Below, piece by piece: positions 9,897 to 19,359 of a stretch of 64,000 bases of DNA. The notes below the pieces were generated by a model, which made no database searches, was not told the DNA's origin, and saw nothing but the letters and a program-made list of their open reading frames with translations. Each line of letters opens with the position of its first letter. Positions within the stretch are counted from its first letter, which is position 1. The stretch spans positions 26,276 to 90,275 of the forward strand of contig CAJUQR010000004.1 of assembly GCA_910588185.1 (NCBI GenBank), written 5' to 3'. Made by a program: the position numbers and the translations under genes. The DNA is from an uncultured Peptostreptococcaceae bacterium. Lineage in GTDB: Bacteria > Bacillota > Clostridia > Peptostreptococcales > Anaerovoracaceae.

Positions 9897-10352
9897 ATGT
9901 ATGGTTTAATGTTAATGTTAGATTTAGCAAGTACAATGACTAAAGTTGATAAAATAGGTTCAAAAAGTCAACGAAACAGCCAAAACGTTCTAAAAATTAT
10001 GGCTTAATTAAGGATTTTGTCAACCTATTATAGTAAAAACACATAAATATGTACTATATATAATAAATTGTTGAAATTTTGTTCATAAATTTAATGTTTT
10101 TGTCAACATATAAAATCGGAAATGAGAATCAATGCGAGCTGGAGCTTTTTTATGCAGGTTCTAGCATCAGGATGAACCGATAGACCGTATGATTTGAAAT
10201 TTATAAGAATTAATATAAAGTTACAGCATCGACAGAATTCGACACGGGTTTTGCAAAGGGTGTATGCCTGAAATGCTGTATAATTTTATAATCTATTGAA
10301 AACTTACAGCATGGTATTATTATGGCTAAAGCGTTCTATGGTATTACAAGCT
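9897..10352 (+). other. long AT-rich intergenic region without a gene
   Basis: About 450 bases between the divergent regulator and rlmD genes with no credible open frame. It holds two TTTTGTCAAC segments (about 10011 and 10097), a TACAGCAT/ATGCTGTA inverted repeat (10222-10229 with 10273-10280) with TTACAGCAT repeated at 10304-10312, and the 15-mer GGGTTTTGCAAAGGG (10246-10260) that recurs at 51485-51499. No known RNA family was recognised. Confidence 0.5.
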
Positions 10353-10381
10353 TTGCAGCTGATAATTTTTTATGATACAAT
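10353..10381 (+). promoter_or_regulatory. sigma-A-type promoter for the rlmD operon
   Basis: TTGCAG (10353-10358), 17-base spacer, TACAAT (10376-10381), 23 bases before the rlmD start. Confidence 0.65.
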
Positions 10382-10404
10382 TGTGGCAGAAAGGATATTA
10401 AAGT

Positions 10405-11859
10405 ATGGAAAAAGGTCAGATTGTTGAATTAACTATAGAAGATATGTCAAAAGAAGGGCAGGGAATCGGTAAGGCTGATGGATTTGCTGTTTTCGTGAAA
10501 GATACTGTGGTAGGAGATGTGGTAGAAGCTGAGATGACCAAAGTCAAAAAGAATTATGGCTTTGGCAGAGTAGTAAAACGCATTGAAGACTCACCAAGTA
10601 GGCAAGAGGCTTTTTGCCCTTATTATAAACAGTGTGGCGGATGCGTATACCAAGAGATGGAATATGAAAGTCAGCTTAAACTGAAAAGAAAACAGGTTGC
10701 TGATAAGATTAAGCGAATAGGCGGAATTGTTGAGCCTGTAGTAAGAGAGACCATCGGAATGGACGAGCCTTTTTATTACAGAAACAAGGCTTCTATGCCG
10801 GTAAGTACCGGCGGCTTGATAACAAAGAAAGGCGGAATCGTTGAGCCTATACATGAGCCCAGGATAGGTTTTTATCAGGCTAAAAGTCATGAAGTAATCG
10901 ACTGCGAATATTGTATGCTACAGTCTGAGCCTGCTATGGCTGCTGCTAGGGCTCTCAGACAATTTATGGAGGAGGACAATATAACATCCTACGATACCAG
11001 ATGGGAAAAGGGCTTGATGCGTCATATGATAGTGAGGACAGCTCTCGGAACGGGACAAGTCATGGTCATATTGGTGGTAAATGGAAAAGGTATTCCCAAT
11101 GCTGCTAAGCTGGTTGAAATGCTCAGCGAGGCAATTTTTGATGTTCCTGTTTATGAGGAAGGACCTCTTGCAGGCATAGAATTCAGTTTAGAGAGCATGG
11201 TTTTGAACATAAATAAAAAGAATACTTCTGAAATTTTAGGAGAAGAATGCATAACTCTTGCTGGCTCGCCAACTATAATTGAGCAAGTAGGCGATTTGAA
11301 ATTTGAAATTTCACCGCTGTCCTTTTATCAGGTAAATCCTGAGCAGATGAAAAAACTTTATGGAAAGGTTTTGGAATATGCGGATTTAAAGGGTGATGAG
11401 ACTGTCCTGGACCTTTATTGCGGAGTTGGAACCATAGGTTTGTTCTGCGCCGATGATATGAGGAAAAAAAGCGGGGGAGGCAGCGTAATAGGTATTGAAA
11501 CTGTCAAGCCTGCTGTGATAGATGCAAACAGGAATGCTGTTATAAATGGTATTGTAAATGCACGATATATATGTGGAAGAGCGGAGGAAGAGCTTCCTAA
11601 AATGGTTGATTCGGGAATACATGCAGATGTAGTGATTCTTGATCCGCCGAGAGCCGGCTGCAAGGTTGAACTCCTTGAAGCAGTAGCAAAGACTATGCCT
11701 GAAAAAGTGGTATATGTGTCATGTGATGCTGCTACTTTGGCAAGGGATATTAATATTCTGTCGGACATGGGATATGAGTTTATTGAGGCGACTCCTGTTG
11801 ATATGTTTCCGTGGACGGGACACGTGGAGTGCGTAGTAATTCTGCATAAGAAAATTTAA
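10405..11859 (+). CDS. rlmD: 23S rRNA (uracil-5-)-methyltransferase, RlmD/RlmCD type
   Basis: SAM-dependent methyltransferase forming 5-methyluridine in rRNA, 484 residues. An N-terminal TRAM domain (residues 1-60) is followed by Fe-S ligands C71-x5-C77-x2-C80 with a later Cys in DCEYC, then the SAM-binding motif DLYCGVGTIGLF, the motif DPPRAGC and the catalytic Cys in VYVSCDAATLARD. AAAGGA precedes the ATG. Whether it modifies one or two uridines cannot be told from sequence. First gene of a run of five genes on this strand. Confidence 0.93.
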   Translation: MEKGQIVELTIEDMSKEGQGIGKADGFAVFVKDTVVGDVVEAEMTKVKKNYGFGRVVKRIEDSPSRQEAFCPYYKQCGGCVYQEMEYESQLKLKRKQVADKIKRIGGIVEPVVRETIGMDEPFYYRNKASMPVSTGGLITKKGGIVEPIHEPRIGFYQAKSHEVIDCEYCMLQSEPAMAAARALRQFMEEDNITSYDTRWEKGLMRHMIVRTALGTGQVMVILVVNGKGIPNAAKLVEMLSEAIFDVPVYEEGPLAGIEFSLESMVLNINKKNTSEILGEECITLAGSPTIIEQVGDLKFEISPLSFYQVNPEQMKKLYGKVLEYADLKGDETVLDLYCGVGTIGLFCADDMRKKSGGGSVIGIETVKPAVIDANRNAVINGIVNARYICGRAEEELPKMVDSGIHADVVILDPPRAGCKVELLEAVAKTMPEKVVYVSCDAATLARDINILSDMGYEFIEATPVDMFPWTGHVECVVILHKKI

Positions 11860-11885
11860 AACAATACCCAAGAAAGGAGCTACCC

Positions 11886-12824
11886 ATGGAATACGAAGGT
11901 CAGATTTGCAGGGCACCTATGGAGCGATCGTCGTTTATGCTGCCTGTGACTGTAGGCTGCCCATATAACAAGTGTAAATTTTGCGGGCTTTTTCGTCATC
12001 TAAAGTATAGACGGTTGTCGATGGAACAGATAGAAGCTGAGATTTTGCGTGTAAAAAATATGGGAGGCTCTCCAAAGAACATATTTTTAGGCGATGGAAA
12101 CGCATTCGGACTTGATACGGCTCATTTGACAGCAATTTTAAAAAAGATAAGAGAGTATTTTCCCTTATGTGAGGGAGTCAATATGGATGCTACAGTCAGC
12201 AGCATTTTAAATAAAAGCAGGGATGATTTAATATTGCTTGGGAGTCACGGGGTTAAAAACCTTTACATAGGTATCGAAAGCGGTCTTGATGATGTGCTTG
12301 AGTTTATGAAAAAAGGCAACGATTTGAGCCAGGCAAGGGAAGCTATAAGGCGAATTAAGGAAGCGGGCATGGATTACAGTGCCCATATTATGACCGGAGT
12401 TTCGGGAAAGGGAAGAGGTATGGAAAATGCCGCAGCTTTGGCAGAATTTCTTAATGAAACGGGGCCTAAGAACGTTGTTAATTTTTCAATGTTTATTCAT
12501 GAGGAAGTACCACTTTATGCGCATATAAAAGATGGAACCTTTAAGCCTGCCGATGAGCTTGAAAATCTAAAAGAAGAACGGAAGCTTATTGAACTTTTGG
12601 GGACGGAAGAAATGCCTATAACATACGAAGGATTTCATGATTATATAGAATTTCGTATTAGAGGAAGGCTTCCCAAAGATAGAGATAAAATGCTGGCAAA
12701 GCTGGATTCTACCATTGATTTGCAATCTCAAAAACCTAAAATATATTCATATGTAACGGGGATTTGTCCTGAATTGGAAAAGAAAGAATACGGCAACCCA
12801 GTGTGGAGGAGGCAATCCAAGTGA
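11886..12824 (+). CDS. radical SAM protein
   Basis: Radical SAM enzyme, 312 residues, substrate unknown. The cluster-binding motif is CPYNKCKFC near residue 25 (C-x3-C-x2-C with an aromatic before the last Cys). Later segments GDGNAFG, NLYIGIESGLDDVLEFM and SAHIMTGVSGKGRG fit the TIM-barrel core of HemN/Elp3-like radical SAM proteins. GAAAGGAG precedes the ATG. The stop overlaps the GTG start of the next gene, implying a shared message. Confidence 0.88.
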   Translation: MEYEGQICRAPMERSSFMLPVTVGCPYNKCKFCGLFRHLKYRRLSMEQIEAEILRVKNMGGSPKNIFLGDGNAFGLDTAHLTAILKKIREYFPLCEGVNMDATVSSILNKSRDDLILLGSHGVKNLYIGIESGLDDVLEFMKKGNDLSQAREAIRRIKEAGMDYSAHIMTGVSGKGRGMENAAALAEFLNETGPKNVVNFSMFIHEEVPLYAHIKDGTFKPADELENLKEERKLIELLGTEEMPITYEGFHDYIEFRIRGRLPKDRDKMLAKLDSTIDLQSQKPKIYSYVTGICPELEKKEYGNPVWRRQSK

Positions 12825-13558
12825 GAGTTGTAGAAGTCAATTTGAATTTGCGTGTAGAGCGAGGATTTACAAACACAGATTATACCATAGATAGAGAAGT
12901 TGCAGAAAAACTGTGCGGAATTATTCCGGAGCCAGATGTCATAGTTATGGTTGAGTACATGGAGTGTGAGAATAAAGACTTTCTGTATTGTTTTATGGAA
13001 AATGGCTACAAGCTATTTACTGTGATAGATGATAAACATAGACGAGGTATAATGATAGCTGTTAAAGATGGCATAGAAGCAATAAAAGTATCAGAAAAGA
13101 CCAATCCCCATATGCTTCATCTGAATTTAAAGACAGAAGAGACAAACTTAGAGTTGATAGGAATGAGAATTCTTGTAGGCGGCAGATGTGATGAGCGGGA
13201 GTTTGAAGTAAGAAAGAAACAATTTTTGGACGTGTATTCATATATAAAAAAGCTGGACAGAAGTAAGATGATAATTACGGGAGATTTTAACAATGCCAGA
13301 ATACTTGATAATTATAGAGGTAAAGTCCAGCGAGGCTATAACTATCAGTGGATTGTAAAACAGTTTGCCGGTTTATCACTAAACCTTGTGCCAATTGAGG
13401 GATATTCTCATAAGGGATATTTGAAAGAAGATCATATAGTGGTTAGCAAGAACTTGGATGTTTGCAATGTAAAGTATGATTATGATATCTTTGATGACAG
13501 AAGCGAGATAGGTTATCCGGATCACGTACCTATAATTGCTGACATAGAACATATATAA
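12821..13558 (+). CDS. endonuclease/exonuclease/phosphatase (EEP) fold protein
   Basis: Probable metal-dependent phosphodiesterase or nuclease, about 245 residues, substrate unknown. EEP motifs are visible: VEVNLNL at the N-terminus, the acidic pair in VIVMVEYME, GDFNNAR in the middle, and KEDHIVVS with YPDHVPIIADI at the end. The GTG start at 12821, inside the preceding stop (GTGA overlap), is chosen because GGAGGAGG lies 7-14 bases upstream. Coupled to the radical SAM gene. Confidence 0.82.
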   Translation: MRVVEVNLNLRVERGFTNTDYTIDREVAEKLCGIIPEPDVIVMVEYMECENKDFLYCFMENGYKLFTVIDDKHRRGIMIAVKDGIEAIKVSEKTNPHMLHLNLKTEETNLELIGMRILVGGRCDEREFEVRKKQFLDVYSYIKKLDRSKMIITGDFNNARILDNYRGKVQRGYNYQWIVKQFAGLSLNLVPIEGYSHKGYLKEDHIVVSKNLDVCNVKYDYDIFDDRSEIGYPDHVPIIADIEHI

Positions 13559-13721
13559 AACTGTATATATAGATATTTTGAAAATTGTCTTATATTACAT
13601 GAATAAGACGGATAATTATCTAAAAAAAGCCAAGTGTATATATAAAAATAATCATAATTGTATATTTAAACAAGTACAGATGAGTCATATAATAATGTTA
13701 ACATTATTTGGAGGCAATTAT

Positions 13722-14243
13722 ATGACAAGTCAAAGAACGAGAGAAATAGCGCAGACAGCGCTTATGGCAGCGCTTGTTTTTGTTGCAACTTATCTTATAA
13801 AAATTCCCAATCCGGCTACGGGTGGATACAGCCATATGGGAGACTGTATGATATTTTTGGGCGTAGTGCTTTTGGGACGCAGAAACGGAGCCATTGCTGC
13901 GGCTTTGGGCGGCGCACTTTCTGACCTTTTAGCAGGAGCAGCAGTATGGATACTGCCTACTCTGATAATCAAGTTTATTATGGCTTTGATAATGGGATAC
14001 ATAATAAAGTCAAATGTAAACAGCAGTAAGCTACAAGCCTTTGGAGCCGTAGTTGGAGGAATATTTCAGATAGCTGCATATACTTTAGTCAAAGTATTTC
14101 TGCTTGATACAAAGGTGGCTGTTGCGTCTTTACCTAATGTAACTGTTCAGACTTCAGTAGGCATAATTCTGTTCATAGTTTTGGTAAGCATTCTTTCAAA
14201 ATATGCAAAGGATCTTTTTAAAAGAGAGGAAGTGACAAGATGA
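13722..14243 (+). CDS. ECF transporter S-component-like membrane protein
   Basis: Small multi-helix membrane protein, 173 residues, with the IPNPATGGYSHMGD motif near the N-terminus and a glycine/alanine-rich GAIAAALGGALSDLL stretch, both characteristic of substrate-binding S-components of energy-coupling-factor importers. The substrate is not recognisable. The ATG at 13722 follows a TTGGAGG ribosome site; the open frame from 13578 adds only a basic tail without a ribosome site. No EcfA or EcfT gene is adjacent, so it would use a shared energising module encoded elsewhere. It overlaps the amidohydrolase gene by 4 bases. Confidence 0.82.
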   Translation: MTSQRTREIAQTALMAALVFVATYLIKIPNPATGGYSHMGDCMIFLGVVLLGRRNGAIAAALGGALSDLLAGAAVWILPTLIIKFIMALIMGYIIKSNVNSSKLQAFGAVVGGIFQIAAYTLVKVFLLDTKVAVASLPNVTVQTSVGIILFIVLVSILSKYAKDLFKREEVTR

Positions 14244-14950
14244 AAATAATCGACGCACATGCTCATATAGGGTATATAGGCGGATGGGCAGATGTAGGTA
14301 TTACTGCTGATGGCCTTATTGCTCAGATGGATGAGTACAACATAGAAAAAACTGTATTATGCTGCGAAGATAATGATATTACATTTGATGTGATGAATAA
14401 GTACCCGGGACGGATAATAGGCGCTGTTTATGTTAATCCTTTGGTTAAGAAGACCGTTGACTTTATGGAAGAATATGTGAACAAGGGATTTAAAGCTGTC
14501 AAATTAAACCCTTTGAGACATGCTTACTGCGCAGATGCAGAGATTGTGGATGAAGTTATGTATAAAGCTCAAAAACTGGGACTTCCTGTATGTATTCACA
14601 GCGGTCATCCGCCATATTCACTGCCTTGGCAGATAGGTGTTTTGGCAGAACGCCATCCTGACGTTAAAATTATGATGATTCATATGGGACATGGTCACGG
14701 CGTATACATAGATGCCGCTTTAAAGATGGCAAGAAAGTATTCAAATATATATCTTGAGATGTCGGGCATGCCTATGCCGTCAAAGATTAGAGAGGCTTAT
14801 GAGACTGTGGGACATGACCGGATAATGTTTGGAACCGATACTCCGTTTCATCATCCTACCGTTGAAATGCAAAAGGTAATGGTCAGCGGAGTTGATGAAC
14901 AAGGATTGCAAGCAATTTTTTATGATAATGCATTAAAATTTTTTAAATAA
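14240..14950 (+). CDS. amidohydrolase family (TIM-barrel) protein
   Basis: Metal-dependent hydrolase or decarboxylase of the amidohydrolase-2 type, 236 residues. The metal-binding IDAHAHIG at the N-terminus, CIHSGH in the middle, MMIHMGHG and the late MFGTDTPFHHP with its conserved Asp are all present. The reaction is not known. ATG overlaps the ECF S-component stop, suggesting a link between an imported compound and this enzyme. Last gene of the 10.4-15 kb group; the glycine riboswitch unit starts immediately after. Confidence 0.85.
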   Translation: MKIIDAHAHIGYIGGWADVGITADGLIAQMDEYNIEKTVLCCEDNDITFDVMNKYPGRIIGAVYVNPLVKKTVDFMEEYVNKGFKAVKLNPLRHAYCADAEIVDEVMYKAQKLGLPVCIHSGHPPYSLPWQIGVLAERHPDVKIMMIHMGHGHGVYIDAALKMARKYSNIYLEMSGMPMPSKIREAYETVGHDRIMFGTDTPFHHPTVEMQKVMVSGVDEQGLQAIFYDNALKFFK

Positions 14951-14955
14951 AACGG

Positions 14956-14984
14956 TTGCAAAAAAATTGTCAATCAAATATAAT
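14956..14984 (+). promoter_or_regulatory. sigma-A-type promoter of the glycine-reductase unit
   Basis: TTGCAA (14956-14961), 17-base spacer, TATAAT (14979-14984), directly upstream of the glycine riboswitch. Confidence 0.75.
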
Positions 14985-14994
14985 AACCATAGAA

Positions 14995-15150
14995 AAATTC
15001 AATAGCGGGAGAATATTTTTCGGGAGAGATTCTATATTAAGAACGCCGAAGAGGCAAGTGAAACAGATTGAGTCAGGGTTTGTTAAGTGAAACTTTCAGG
15101 TAAAAGGACCGAAAAAAGGACTGCATTCTGGATTTTGAAAGAGCAAAAAA
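14995..15150 (+). promoter_or_regulatory. glycine riboswitch aptamer
   Basis: Contains the conserved glycine-aptamer blocks in order: CGGGAGAG (15021-15028), ACGCCGAAGAGGCAAG (15043-15058), and CTTTCAGGTAAAAGGACCG (15093-15111) with a closing GGACTGCA. Only one complete core is seen, so this looks like a singlet rather than a tandem glycine riboswitch. A terminator follows and then grdX and reductase component B genes, so glycine most likely switches transcription of these genes on. The exact 5' boundary is estimated. Confidence 0.85.
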
Positions 15151-15151
15151 C

Positions 15152-15203
15152 AGAGGAACGATGACGCACATTTTTATGTGTATTGACCATCGTTCCTTTT
15201 TTA
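15152..15203 (+). terminator. riboswitch expression-platform terminator
   Basis: AGGAACGATG (15154-15163) pairs perfectly with CATCGTTCCT (15188-15197), with an inner CACA/TGTG helix and a following T tract. Located between the aptamer and grdX, so it acts as the regulated terminator. Confidence 0.88.
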
Positions 15204-15219
15204 TTATGGTGAAAAAGAT

Positions 15220-15603
15220 ATGAAAGATAAATTTATAGTAGTGACTAACAATCCGCTTGTCTTAAATGAGCTTGGTGCAGGACATAATACAGTATATAGA
15301 GAAATTTCTTATGAAGAAATATTAAAAGAAATCAGAGATTTGATTCATAAAGGGCACAAGCTTTTGTCCCATCCTCTGTCAGGGAGTGTGAAGCCCAAAG
15401 AAACTCCTTACAAATCTGTTTTAATAAGTTCAGAATGCGGCAAGCTTGATGTATATTCTCTAAAACTTATAGAACAAGCCATAGAAGCGTGTGATAAATT
15501 TGAAGATAAATCATCTAAATTTTCAAAGCAAGTATGGGAAGATTTTCAGCTTGTCGATTTTGAACTGATAAAGGGTGCAATCGCATCAACAGCGTATATA
15601 TAG
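15220..15603 (+). CDS. grdX: GrdX family protein
   Basis: Small cytoplasmic protein, 127 residues, matching the GrdX family found at the head of glycine reductase gene clusters; its biochemical function is not established. The sequence begins MKDKFIVVTNNPLV and contains HKLLSHPLSGSVKP, family-typical features. It is the first gene behind the glycine riboswitch terminator and lies 29 bases before the component B precursor gene. The upstream ribosome site is weak (GGTGAAAAAG). Confidence 0.88.
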   Translation: MKDKFIVVTNNPLVLNELGAGHNTVYREISYEEILKEIRDLIHKGHKLLSHPLSGSVKPKETPYKSVLISSECGKLDVYSLKLIEQAIEACDKFEDKSSKFSKQVWEDFQLVDFELIKGAIASTAYI

Positions 15604-15632
15604 ACTAAATATTAAACAAGGAGGAACAAAAA

Positions 15633-16913
15633 GTGCGTTTAGAAATGGGGCACATATACATTAAGGATATTCAGTTTTCAGAAAAATCCAAAATTGAAGA
15701 CGGAACCTTGTATGTATCAAAAGAAGATTTAAAAGAAGTAGCGATCGAAGACGAAAAGCTTAAAAGCGTATCTTTTGACATCGCAAGACCTGGAGAATCG
15801 GTACGAATTACACCGGTAAAAGACGTCATAGAACCTCGTGTCAAAGTTTCAGGAAATGGAGGCGTTTTTCCCGGAGTGATATCAAAGGTGGACACTGTAG
15901 GAAGCGGCAGGACTTATGCGCTTAAAGGAATGGCAGTTGTAACTGCCGGCAAAATAGTAGGCTTTCAGGAGGGCATAATTGATATGTCAGGACCGGGAGC
16001 TGATTATACGCCGTTTTCTAAGCTTTGTAATCTTGTCATGGTTTGTGAACCTGCTGATGATATAAAGCCGCATGACTATGAAGCTGCTGTAAGATTTGCA
16101 GGATTCAGGATTGCCGCATATATAGGAGAGTTGGCACGTCAGACGACACCAAATGATATCAAGGTTTATGAGACGTGTACATTTAAAGAAGGGTTGGAGA
16201 AGTATCCGGGACTTCCGAGGGTAGCTTATGTTCAGATGCTTCAAAGCCAAGGGCTCTTACATGATACTTATGTATATGGAGTGGACGCCAAGAAAATACT
16301 GCCGACGATATTGAGCCCAACAGAAACCATGGACGGGGCTATTGTATCAGGTAATTGTGTTTCAGCTTGTGACAAAAATCCAACTTATGTACACCAAAAC
16401 AATCCGGTGGTTGAAGACTTATTTGCACAGCATGGGAAAAAACTAAATTTTGTTTGTCAGATAATCACTAATGAGAATGTATATCTTGCAGATAAAATGC
16501 GTTCTTCAGATTGGACGGCTAAGTTGTGCAAGATGCTTGACCTTGACGGAGTTATAGTGTCTCAGGAAGGTTTTGGAAATCCTGATACAGACTTAATAAT
16601 GAACTGCAAAAAGATAGAAGCAGAGGGCATAAAGACCGTGATAATAACAGATGAGTATGCAGGACGTGACGGTAAATCTCAATCTCTTGCCGATGCTGAT
16701 GCCGCAGCTGATGCAGTAGTTACAGGAGGTAACGCTAATGAAGTTATAATTCTTCCAAAGATGGAAAAGGTTATAGGAACACTTGATTATGTTACAAAAA
16801 TTGCAGGAGCAAGCGAAGATACACTGCATGAAGACGGTTCTTTGGAAGTGGAACTTCAGGTAATTACCGGCGCAACCAACGAAACCGGATTTAATAAGCT
16901 AAGTGCAAGGTAG
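15633..16913 (+). CDS. glycine/sarcosine/betaine reductase component B, pyruvoyl proprotein subunit (GrdE/GrdG/GrdI type)
   Basis: Precursor of the alpha and beta subunits of the substrate-specific protein B of a Stickland amino-acid reductase, 426 residues. Family knowledge: the proprotein is cleaved before a Cys that becomes the substrate-binding pyruvoyl group; here SGNCVSACDKNP places that Asn-Cys at 241-242. The GTG start at 15633 follows GGAGG and gives MRLEMGHIYIKDIQF, as in homologues. In many glycine operons grdA lies between E and B; here the Sec subunit follows directly, an order also seen for sarcosine and betaine versions, so the substrate remains open. The glycine riboswitch argues for glycine or sarcosine. 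Confidence 0.92.
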   Translation: MRLEMGHIYIKDIQFSEKSKIEDGTLYVSKEDLKEVAIEDEKLKSVSFDIARPGESVRITPVKDVIEPRVKVSGNGGVFPGVISKVDTVGSGRTYALKGMAVVTAGKIVGFQEGIIDMSGPGADYTPFSKLCNLVMVCEPADDIKPHDYEAAVRFAGFRIAAYIGELARQTTPNDIKVYETCTFKEGLEKYPGLPRVAYVQMLQSQGLLHDTYVYGVDAKKILPTILSPTETMDGAIVSGNCVSACDKNPTYVHQNNPVVEDLFAQHGKKLNFVCQIITNENVYLADKMRSSDWTAKLCKMLDLDGVIVSQEGFGNPDTDLIMNCKKIEAEGIKTVIITDEYAGRDGKSQSLADADAAADAVVTGGNANEVIILPKMEKVIGTLDYVTKIAGASEDTLHEDGSLEVELQVITGATNETGFNKLSAR

Positions 16914-16928
16914 GAAGGAGGATATGTC

Positions 16929-18239
16929 GTGTCAAAGATTAAAGTAGTTCATTATATAAATCAATTTTTTGCCAACATAGGCGGAGAAGAAAAGGCAGAT
17001 TATCCTGTTACTCTTCGCAAGGGAGAGGTTGTAGGCCCCGGAATGGCATTTGCTTCAAGCTTTGGCGATGAAGCAGAGATAATAGCAACAATCGTGTGCG
17101 GAGATTCATATTTCAATGAGAATATAGATAAAACAAAAGCGGAGATTTTATCTTTGGTAAAGGACTTATCTCCGGATGTATTTGTTGCGGGACCGGCATT
17201 TAATGCTGGACGTTATGGTGTTGCATGTGCAACTCTAGCAGCAGCAGTCCAGGAGGAACTTGGAATTCCGTCAGTAACGGGTATGTACGAGGAAAACCCC
17301 GGCGCTGATATGTTCAAGGATAAAGTATATATCATTTCGACGAAAAACAACGCCGCAGGTATGAGAGATGCAGTTAAAAAAATTGTACCTTTAGCTCTTA
17401 AACTGGCTAAAGGCGAAAAAATAGGGGCATCTATTGAAGAAGGATATATGCCTGGAGGCAGAAGAGTAAATTTCTTTGAGGAAAAGAGAGGCTCAGAGAG
17501 AGCAGTGGAAATGCTCATCAAAAAGCTGGAAGATGAAAAATTCATCACGGAGTTTCCTATGCCGGACTTTGACAGAGTAGAGCCAAATCCTGCAGTTTTA
17601 GACTTGGCTCATACAAAAGTTGCGCTTGTAACTTCCGGAGGAATAGTGCCTAAAGGCAATCCGGATCATATAGAAAGCTCAAGTGCGTCACATTATGGTG
17701 AGTATGATATTACAGGAGTGGACGATTTGACAGAATCTACTTACGAGACTGCCCATGGAGGATATGACCCTGTGTATGCCAATGAGGATGCAGACAGAGT
17801 TTTGCCTGTAGATGTTCTTCGTGATATGGAAAGAGAAGGAGTAATAGGCTCACTTCATAATAAATTTTATACAACTACAGGAAATGGAACAGCAGTTGCT
17901 TCAGCAAAGGCTTTTGCTGCCGAATTTGCCGCAAAATTAACTGAGGACGGTGTGGGAGCTGTCATTCTTACTTCTACCTGAGGGACTTGTACACGTTGCG
18001 GTGCAACGATGGTAAAAGAAATAGAAAGGGCAGGCATACCTGTAGTGCACATATGTACTGTAACGCCGATTTCAATGACGGTTGGAGCAAATAGAATAGT
18101 TCCGGCTGTTGCGATTCCTCATCCGCTGGGAAATCCGGCACTTGATAGGAACGAAGAAAAGGCTCTGCGCCGTCATATTGTTGAAAAGGCTTTGAAGGCG
18201 CTAAGCACAGATGTAAAAGGGCAGACTGTATTTGACTGA
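16929..18239 (+). CDS. glycine/sarcosine/betaine reductase component B, selenocysteine subunit (GrdB/GrdF/GrdH type)
   Basis: Selenoprotein subunit of protein B, 436 residues if the in-frame TGA at 17979-17981 is read as selenocysteine (residue 351). The frame continues without interruption on both sides: LTST-U-GTCTRCGATMVKEIERAG is the conserved context of this family, and the part after the TGA (VHICTVTPISMTVGANR, PHPLGNPALD) is required for a full-length protein. A 6-bp hairpin with a GGT loop (17994-18008) lies 12 bases after the TGA, where a bacterial SECIS is expected. The GTG start follows AAGGAGG. Gene callers that stop at TGA would report a truncated 350-residue protein plus a fragment. 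grdA, grdC and grdD are not in the window. Confidence 0.94.
17979..18008 (+). promoter_or_regulatory. selenocysteine UGA codon with SECIS-like hairpin
   Basis: TGA at 17979-17981, then CGTTGC (17994-17999) pairing with GCAACG (18003-18008) around loop GGT. Position, small apical loop and in-frame continuation fit a bacterial SECIS inside the coding region. Confidence 0.85.
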
Positions 18240-18330
18240 TTAGAGGGGAATTCTATATCATAAAATTTGATGACTAGAATTATAAAAGGTGGTACAATAT
18301 AGATAATATATGAAAAAGGGAGGATGAATC

Positions 18331-19347
18331 ATGGTTAAAATTGCGATAAACGGATTCGGAAGAATAGGCAGACTTGTTTTCAGACAAATTTTCGGAGATG
18401 AATCAATGGAAATCGTAGCAATAAATGATTTGACAGAGCCTAAGATGCTGGCGCATTTGCTGAAATATGACAGTGTTCAAGGAGGATATAGGGGACATGA
18501 GGTAATAAGCGATGATAGTTCTATTACTGTAGATGGTACTAAAATTAAGATTTTATCTGAAAAAGACCCTGAGAATCTTCCGTGGAAAGATTTAGGCGTA
18601 GATATAGTTTTAGAATGCACCGGTTTTTTTGCTTCAAAAGCTAAATCGGAGGCACATATAAAAGCAGGCGCTAAGAAAGTATTGATTTCTGCACCTGCGG
18701 GTAATGATTTGCCTACTATAGTGTACGGAACTAACCATGAAACTCTCACAGCTGATGACAATATAATATCTGCAGCTTCATGTACCACCAATTGTCTTGC
18801 TCCGATGGCTAAAGTCCTGAACCAATATCGTGAGATACGTACAGGGTTTATGACTACCATACATGCTTATACAGGTGATCAGATGCTTCTTGACGGACCT
18901 CATAGAAAAGGAGACCTTAGAAGGGCAAGAGCCGGAGCTATAAATATAGTGCCTAATAGTACAGGTGCGGCAAAAGCCATAGGGCTTGTTATACCTGAAC
19001 TTGACGGTAAGCTCATAGGTTCAGCGCAGAGAGTACCGGTTCCAAGCGGATCTATAACCATATTAGATGCAACGCTGAAAGACGATACAGAAACTGTAAG
19101 TGTAGAGGGAATCAACGCTGCAATGAAAGCTGCGGCTAATGAGTCTTTTGGATATACTGAAGAGGAGCTTGTGTCAAGCGATATAATAGGTATGGAATAC
19201 GGTTCATTATTTGACGCTACACAGACATTGGCTGAAAGATGCGGAACTAAGATATATGAAGTGCGTGTTGTATCATGGTACGATAACGAAAACAGCTATG
19301 CTTCACAGATGGTGAGAACTCTAAGATATATGAAAAAATTCATATAA
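18331..19347 (+). CDS. gap: glyceraldehyde-3-phosphate dehydrogenase, type I
   Basis: NAD(P)-dependent glycolytic GAPDH, 338 residues. N-terminal nucleotide-binding [13 protein letters not shown], catalytic Cys151 in [16 protein letters not shown], and the C-terminal [16 protein letters not shown] are all intact. GGGAGGA precedes the ATG. A TGG-TACAAT extended -10 (about 18290-18298) in the 90-base gap after the selenoprotein suggests its own promoter. No pgk or tpi gene follows, unlike many Firmicutes glycolytic operons. Confidence 0.97.
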   Translation: MVKIAINGFGRIGRLVFRQIFGDESMEIVAINDLTEPKMLAHLLKYDSVQGGYRGHEVISDDSSITVDGTKIKILSEKDPENLPWKDLGVDIVLECTGFFASKAKSEAHIKAGAKKVLISAPAGNDLPTIVYGTNHETLTADDNIISAASCTTNCLAPMAKVLNQYREIRTGFMTTIHAYTGDQMLLDGPHRKGDLRRARAGAINIVPNSTGAAKAIGLVIPELDGKLIGSAQRVPVPSGSITILDATLKDDTETVSVEGINAAMKAAANESFGYTEEELVSSDIIGMEYGSLFDATQTLAERCGTKIYEVRVVSWYDNENSYASQMVRTLRYMKKFI

Positions 19348-19359
19348 ATAGACAGCAAT

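Noticed and set aside
17867..18052. TGA at 17979 as a true stop making a broken gene
   Set aside because: The downstream frame is conserved for this selenoprotein family and a SECIS-like hairpin follows.
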